From the NCBI GenBank assembly GCA_903821635.1, contig CAIJLV010000138.1, positions 1 to 64,000 of the forward strand: a stretch of DNA of 64,000 bases, in the 5' to 3' direction. Positions 59,870 to 64,000 of this stretch are shown one piece after another. Within the stretch, counting starts at the first letter, position 1. Each line of letters begins with the position of its first letter. The stretch is from an uncultured Verrucomicrobiota bacterium. Its GTDB lineage: Bacteria > Verrucomicrobiota > Verrucomicrobiia > Limisphaerales > UBA9464. Under the pieces are notes generated by a model. It did no database searches. It saw nothing but the letters and a program-made list of their open reading frames with translations, and was not told where the DNA came from. The translations under genes were made by a program, and so were the position numbers.

Positions 59870-60553
59870 TTAAGGAGTGGCGTGTCCCTGTCGCAGCTTG
59901 GCGAGCAACATCACGATCCGGCCGGCGATGATCGCGGCGGTGATCAAGAGGAGAATGCCGCTGGCTTGAGAAAGGCGCCGCAGAGCGAGGGACGAGAGTT
60001 GGCTATGCCCGCGGGAAACCCCCCAACTGACGCCACCAAACCAAACCAAGCCGCTCCCGGCGACGCCCAAACAGAAGCACCCTTTGCTAGTCCACGAGGC
60101 TTCCATCGCCCCGTGCGCCAGCAGGGAGCCGGTGATGCCGATCCACAACAGCAGCACGCCAGGGTTGCCCAGCACCCGCACGAAGCCGGTCCAGAAGGCG
60201 GTGTGGGGATGCAGCTTTTGCTCCACGAATTCTTCCACTTTTTCTTCGCCGGGAATGTGGCCGGCCCGCAGGTATTTGATCGCGAGCCAGAGCACCAGCA
60301 GGAAGCTGAACAGCTCCATCGCCGCCCGCACGAACTGGATCTCAAACAGCTTCGCAAACCCGGCGAACGCGACGGCGCAATAGATCGTTTCCATGAGCAC
60401 GGCGCCGATCGCCATGATGAATGCGCGGCGGAATCCGCGGGTGGCGCTTTCGTTGACGACGGTGACGTTGATGGGGCCGCCGAGCGCGGAGGTGATGAAG
60501 CCGGCCAGCAACCCCAGCCCCCCGGCGGTCAGCATGTCGGTGAGGGAAATCAT
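59870..60553 (-). CDS. LysE-family transporter
   Basis: The 227-residue membrane protein has six predicted helices. It shows a LysE/RhtB-like pattern: GFITSALGGPINVTVVNESA in the first helix pair, RAFIMAIGAVLMETIYCAVA, and NPGVLLLWIGI before the last helices. These exporters move amino acids or small metabolites out of the cell; the substrate is unknown. It lies 36 bases downstream of pssA on the same strand. Confidence 0.85.
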   Translation of the reverse strand: MISLTDMLTAGGLGLLAGFITSALGGPINVTVVNESATRGFRRAFIMAIGAVLMETIYCAVAFAGFAKLFEIQFVRAAMELFSFLLVLWLAIKYLRAGHIPGEEKVEEFVEQKLHPHTAFWTGFVRVLGNPGVLLLWIGITGSLLAHGAMEASWTSKGCFCLGVAGSGLVWFGGVSWGVSRGHSQLSSLALRRLSQASGILLLITAAIIAGRIVMLLAKLRQGHATP

Positions 60554-60588
60554 GAGGCGGGGCAGGGAAAACGGGAAAAGCCGCCGAA

Positions 60589-61497
60589 TCAGGGCGAGCC
60601 AGCCGGAGGGATCCCAGTCGGGAGCGATTTCTGGGGGCCGTCCAAATCGTCCTCGTCCGGGTCATCGTCCACTTCGATTTCCTTCTGCATCGGCCGCGAA
60701 ATCCACGGGCGAATGAGTCCGTAAACGAGGTAGGCGGTGAAGACCAGTGGCGCGGCAAACGGCAGCAATTTCTGCCAAAGCACGATGACCGCCCCCACGA
60801 CCATGACGACGACCAGGGTTTTCACGAAGGGGCGTTGGGTGCGCCAATCCAGCTTTTTGAAGGTCGGATATTTGACTTCGCTGACCATCATGACCGACAG
60901 AAAAACGAGGATGATGGGGAGGGCGTAACGCCAAGTGCCTACGCTGAACTCTTTTTCCTCCAACCAAAGCAGGAAGAGGGTCAGCGACGCGACCATGCCT
61001 GCGGCCATAGGAATGGGGATGCCCAAGAAATATTTGCCGCCCCCGGAGCCGGACATGGCGGCGAGGCAATTGAAGCGCGCCAGCCGGAACGCCCCGCAAA
61101 TCACAAATAGTGACGCGATGAACCAGCCCACTTCGGGATGCTTCACGAACACATCCTTGAGCACGATGCGATGCACCAAAAACGCGGGGGCGACGCCAAA
61201 ACTGACGATGTCGGCGAGCGAGTCAAATTCGCGGCCAAACGGCGATTCGAAGCCTCCCATGCGGGCTACCCGCCCGTCGAAGAGGTCAAAAATGCAGGCC
61301 AACAGGATATAAAGCAGGGCCTCGCGGATGACGCGGGGATAATTGGGGTCGAGCAAGTCCGCCTCGACGATGCGGGTGATGGCGAGGAAGCCGCAGAATA
61401 GATTTGCCGCCGTGAGCAGGTTGGGCAGCAGGTAGATCTTGAGCCGGGCGTCGGTGGTTGAGTCGGCGGCCGGCAAATTCTGCGGGTTGGAGTTCAT
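60589..61497 (-). CDS. pssA: CDP-diacylglycerol--serine O-phosphatidyltransferase
   Basis: The 302-residue membrane enzyme makes phosphatidylserine from CDP-diacylglycerol and serine. The CDP-alcohol phosphotransferase motif (DLFDGRVARMGG, then FGREFDSLADIVSFG) is complete, at about residues 72-100. Several helices follow, with an acidic C-terminal tail (EIEVDDDPDEDDLDG). It overlaps the psd gene by four bases, so the two successive steps of phosphatidylethanolamine synthesis are in one operon. Confidence 0.95.
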   Translation of the reverse strand: MNSNPQNLPAADSTTDARLKIYLLPNLLTAANLFCGFLAITRIVEADLLDPNYPRVIREALLYILLACIFDLFDGRVARMGGFESPFGREFDSLADIVSFGVAPAFLVHRIVLKDVFVKHPEVGWFIASLFVICGAFRLARFNCLAAMSGSGGGKYFLGIPIPMAAGMVASLTLFLLWLEEKEFSVGTWRYALPIILVFLSVMMVSEVKYPTFKKLDWRTQRPFVKTLVVVMVVGAVIVLWQKLLPFAAPLVFTAYLVYGLIRPWISRPMQKEIEVDDDPDEDDLDGPQKSLPTGIPPAGSP

Positions 61498-62183
61498 GCT
61501 CGAAGTTTGGCCATGACCGTGGTGCCCCCAACCACCTTATCACCGAGCTGCACGGTGACTTCGGCGTTCAAAGGCAGGTAAAGGTTGGCCCGGGAACCGA
61601 ACTGGATCAGCGCAATGCGTTCGCCTTTGGTCACGCGTTCGCCCACCGCGAGCCACGGAATGATGCGGCGGGCGATCAGGCCGGTGATCAGGCGAACGCC
61701 CACCGTGGCGCCGGCCGGGTCCGAGGCTTGGAAGCCGAGCAGCACGTTTTCATTAAACTGGGCACAGTCCGTCCGCATGGCGTTCAGAAACTTGCCGGGC
61801 GTATGTTTCACCAAGGTGACCTCGCCGGCCACGGGCGCCTGTTGCACATGGACGTTGAAAACATTGAGGAAGATGGAGACCCGGCGGCAGCGGCCACCCA
61901 TCACAGTGGGCTCCTCGGTTTCGTCAATGACGTCGACCGTCCCGTGCGCTGGGGCGACCACGAGCCCGGCGCCGGGCGGGACTTGGGCGTCGGGGTCGCG
62001 GAAAAAATACAGGGTGAAGAGCGCCATCAGCAGCCCGAGGGCGCAAAAAGTCGCTGCCAACGCCAACCCGACGGTGCCCTTGGGCCAACCCAACGACACA
62101 AGTCCGACCAGAAAAATGACCACTAGAACGACCTTTGCGAGGATCGCGCCAGCGGCGGCGAGCGCTTTGCCTTTGTGCTTCAC
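61494..62183 (-). CDS. psd: Phosphatidylserine decarboxylase
   Basis: The 229-residue protein decarboxylates phosphatidylserine to phosphatidylethanolamine. Two N-terminal helices (about residues 10-55) are followed by the catalytic domain with VVAPAHGTVDVIDE, FLNVFNVHVQQAPVAG and the self-cleavage site IQFGSRANLYLP. There the Ser becomes the pyruvoyl cofactor. It is the short (archaeal-type) form common in this phylum. First gene of the psd-pssA pair. Confidence 0.94.
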   Translation of the reverse strand: MKHKGKALAAAGAILAKVVLVVIFLVGLVSLGWPKGTVGLALAATFCALGLLMALFTLYFFRDPDAQVPPGAGLVVAPAHGTVDVIDETEEPTVMGGRCRRVSIFLNVFNVHVQQAPVAGEVTLVKHTPGKFLNAMRTDCAQFNENVLLGFQASDPAGATVGVRLITGLIARRIIPWLAVGERVTKGERIALIQFGSRANLYLPLNAEVTVQLGDKVVGGTTVMAKLRA

Positions 62184-62457
62184 AGGCGAAGCTTAGGCGG
62201 CACGGCCGGACAGGGAAAGCGCAGGGTTTTCCAACCGCGAACCGGCGGGAGAAGCCGTTGGGGGCAGGCCAACTGCGATACGGCTGAGCTCAATCCGGCC
62301 GGCGCTGAAGTCGGCGCTAGGTCGGTGAATCGGACCGATCAGGCCAGTGGCCGGGGCGCGCGCAGGGGGGGCTCAGGCTGAAGAATGGCCTTTCCCGGCC
62401 CGCGAGATTCTGACCTATTCACTGCCCGCTTGCCCTGCAAGCGACTGTTTACACGCC

Positions 62458-63657
62458 ATGAGTTTACCTACCGCCCTGATCAAACCCGGTGAAGCCGATC
62501 GTCTAATTGCTGGCCATCCTTGGGTTTACGGCAATTCGATTTTCCGCCTCACCGCCCCGGCCAAAGACGGCGACGTCGTCCAGGTGAAGGACCACCGCCA
62601 ACGCTTCATTGGGGTCGGCTTTTACAATTCCCGCTCCAAGATCGCCATCCGGCTGCTCGACCGGGAGCGGACTGACTTCGGCGCGAGCTTTTTTCGCGAA
62701 CGAATCGCGGCAGCGCTGGCCCTCCGCCGCAAGCACATGCCGCAAGCCACCTCTTTCCGCGTGGTCAACGCTGAGAGTGACTTCCTTTCCGGTCTGATCG
62801 TGGACAAATATGAGGATGTGCTCGTGTTGCAGACCAGTTCGTTGGGCATGGACAAGCGCAAACACCTCATCGTCGCCGCGTTGCTCGAACTCTTCCAACC
62901 GACGGCCATTGTCGAACGAAACGACATGGGTTCGCGGAAATTCGAGGGACTCCATGAATCCAACGCCGTGTTGCACGGTGAAGCCCCTGCGGAATTCACG
63001 GTGCAAATGAATGGGTTAACCTTTCGGGTGCCCGCGGGTGGCGGCCACAAGACGGGGCTCTATCTCGATCAGCAGGTCAACTACGCGCGCGTCGCCGAAC
63101 TGTCCCAGGGCGCCGAAGTGCTGGACTGCTTTTCCTACCTCGGTGGTTTCGCGCTGCACTGCGCCCGAGCAGGGGCCAAGAATGTCACGGGGCTCGACCA
63201 AAGCGAAGAGGCCGTGAAGGCCGCTCGCACCATCGCTGAGGCCAACGGAGTCACCGAAGGCTTGAGCTACGACACCACCAACGTGTTCGACTGGCTGCGC
63301 GAAAAGACGGTGACCGGCCCCAACGAACGGCTCATCCCGCGCTACGACGTGGTGGTCCTTGACCCACCATCGTTTACCCGCACCCGTGCGGCGGTTGATG
63401 GAGCTCTGCGCGGCTACAAGGAAATCCACCTGCGGGCGCTGAAGCTGTTGAAGACCGGCGGCACGCTGGCAACCTTCTGCTGCTCCCACCACGTGGATGC
63501 ACGCCTCTTTGAGGACGTTATTGTGGCCGCCGCCGCTGATGCTCACGTCATGCTTCGGCGGGTTCGAAGTTTCAGCCAATCGCCGGATCATCCTATCGTC
63601 CCGGCGATCCCCGAGACGGAATACCTCAAGGGTTTCGCCTACGAAGTCGTGCGGTAA
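62458..63657 (+). CDS. rlmI: Class I SAM-dependent 23S rRNA methyltransferase, RlmI-like
   Basis: The 399-residue product has an N-terminal PUA domain (IAGHPWVYGNSIFRLTAPAK), a middle EEHUD-like domain and a C-terminal Rossmann methyltransferase. Visible motifs are VLDCFSYLGGFALHCA (SAM-binding motif I), the catalytic-site VVLDPPSFTRTR and FCCSHHV. RlmI methylates C5 of C1962 of 23S rRNA in E. coli; the target here is inferred. ATG 62458 begins the PUA domain, and the upstream frame to 62347 has no similarity. Confidence 0.92.
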   Translation: MSLPTALIKPGEADRLIAGHPWVYGNSIFRLTAPAKDGDVVQVKDHRQRFIGVGFYNSRSKIAIRLLDRERTDFGASFFRERIAAALALRRKHMPQATSFRVVNAESDFLSGLIVDKYEDVLVLQTSSLGMDKRKHLIVAALLELFQPTAIVERNDMGSRKFEGLHESNAVLHGEAPAEFTVQMNGLTFRVPAGGGHKTGLYLDQQVNYARVAELSQGAEVLDCFSYLGGFALHCARAGAKNVTGLDQSEEAVKAARTIAEANGVTEGLSYDTTNVFDWLREKTVTGPNERLIPRYDVVVLDPPSFTRTRAAVDGALRGYKEIHLRALKLLKTGGTLATFCCSHHVDARLFEDVIVAAAADAHVMLRRVRSFSQSPDHPIVPAIPETEYLKGFAYEVVR

Positions 63658-63677
63658 TCGGCCGTCGGCCGATTTTA
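63656..63677 (+). terminator. Terminator of the rlmI-like gene
   Basis: ATCGGCC, a GTC loop and GGCCGAT, followed by TTTT, start at the last base of the stop codon. The stem is seven bases and GC-rich, with a short T-tract. Confidence 0.65.
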
Positions 63678-63934
63678 AGTTGCCTCGCCCGGACGGGAAA
63701 GGCAGTGGCCGGCAGGTGTGGAGGCAACTCGGCGGGGCAAACGCTCGGCCCACTGCCTCCCGCCTCCCCGCCAAGTTGGGTGATAGGTTAGGCTGAACCC
63801 GGGTTGCCCCTCATTCAGCGGTGTTGCTTGCAGCGACTAACTGAGCGGTGGGGCGGTCTGGTTTTGAGCCCGGTTCTCTCGGGGCCGAGGCTGGTATTGC
63901 CGCGGGCCCAGTTTTACGGTTCGGCTTGCACGTC

Positions 63935-64000
63935 ATGAAACGCATTCAGGCTTGGTTTCCGACCTTCATCTACTGTGACCGCCTTCAGCGCGGCGCTTGG
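63935..64000 (+). CDS. Start of a probable 2OG-Fe(II) oxygenase-like gene (cut by window end)
   Basis: The last 22 codons read MKRIQAWFPTFIYCDRLQRG AW. The IQ-W-FPT-IY pattern is the typical N-terminus of a family of putative 2-oxoglutarate/Fe(II) oxygenases. The rest of the gene lies outside the window, so the assignment is tentative. Confidence 0.5.
   Translation, partial: MKRIQAWFPTFIYCDRLQRGAW

Noticed and set aside
59480-60724. 414-codon plus-strand open frame over the LysE-like gene
   Set aside because: It is antisense to a membrane protein with six clear helices. The Gly/Glu/His-rich product has no domains.

Overview
The window is high-GC bacterial chromosome that best fits the phylum Verrucomicrobiota (Pedosphaera/Limisphaerales-like). 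The signs are two H-X9-DG prepilin proteins, a WD40-repeat Ser/Thr kinase paired with an ECF sigma factor, and many short palindromic or tandem repeat elements of kinds seen in Verrucomicrobiota and Planctomycetota. The assignment is by recognition, not by search. There is no CRISPR array, prophage or recognisable transposase gene.

Layout. 0.3-7.3 kb: housekeeping genes (proA, a DUF1579-like secreted protein, a zinc alcohol dehydrogenase, an H-X9-DG prepilin, coaX, a DUF192 lipoprotein, nadE). 7.4-37.7 kb: a type II secretion/type IV pilus-like locus. It holds gspE, gspF, an antisense block (a secreted protein, a WD40 Ser/Thr kinase and its ECF sigma factor), then gspG-H-I-J-K, a PilM/PilN-like GspL, a PilO-like GspM, a 12.75 kb secretin gene and a small lipoprotein gene. 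No GspC and no prepilin peptidase lie in the window. 37.7-44.5 kb: a truncated sigma-factor remnant, tRNA-Asn, ada, hom-thrC, a DEDD-type nuclease and a pair of bacterial-PH membrane proteins. 45.1-48.4 kb: an MBOAT acyltransferase, a 61-aa microprotein, an SGNH protein and a PIG-L deacetylase. 48.7-56.6 kb: a second prepilin, a large secreted propeller/helical protein, a decayed gene, a BNR-repeat protein, a MoaD-like protein, DUF1697, and two decayed VOC genes among repeat elements. 56.6-59.8 kb: an EboB-like TatD hydrolase, an FRG-domain protein with DUF5990, and a PIN/Phd toxin-antitoxin pair. 59.9-64 kb: a LysE-like exporter, pssA and psd, an RlmI-like methyltransferase, and the start of a probable 2OG-Fe(II) oxygenase.

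The outstanding item is the secretin. It has about 4,250 residues, against about 650-750 in a usual GspD. Between an ordinary N0 domain and an ordinary C-terminal secretin pore I count about 47 consecutive N1/NolW-like modules. Part of the array is a recent in-frame duplication with an exact 927-bp period (four modules). The rest of the apparatus is of normal size, so this looks like a secretion or pilus machine with an enormously extended periplasmic channel or tether.

Second in interest is the MBOAT-microprotein-SGNH cassette. Its 61-aa membrane protein ends in FIYIDF, like DltX-type acyl-carrier microproteins. Third is a set of dispersed repeat elements. One is a nested inverted repeat of about 190-200 bp with three copies, one of which breaks a VOC gene. 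Another is a hairpin inserted in frame in the kinase gene with a 25-bp identical copy just past that gene's end. A third is a 14-bp tandem duplication in proA.
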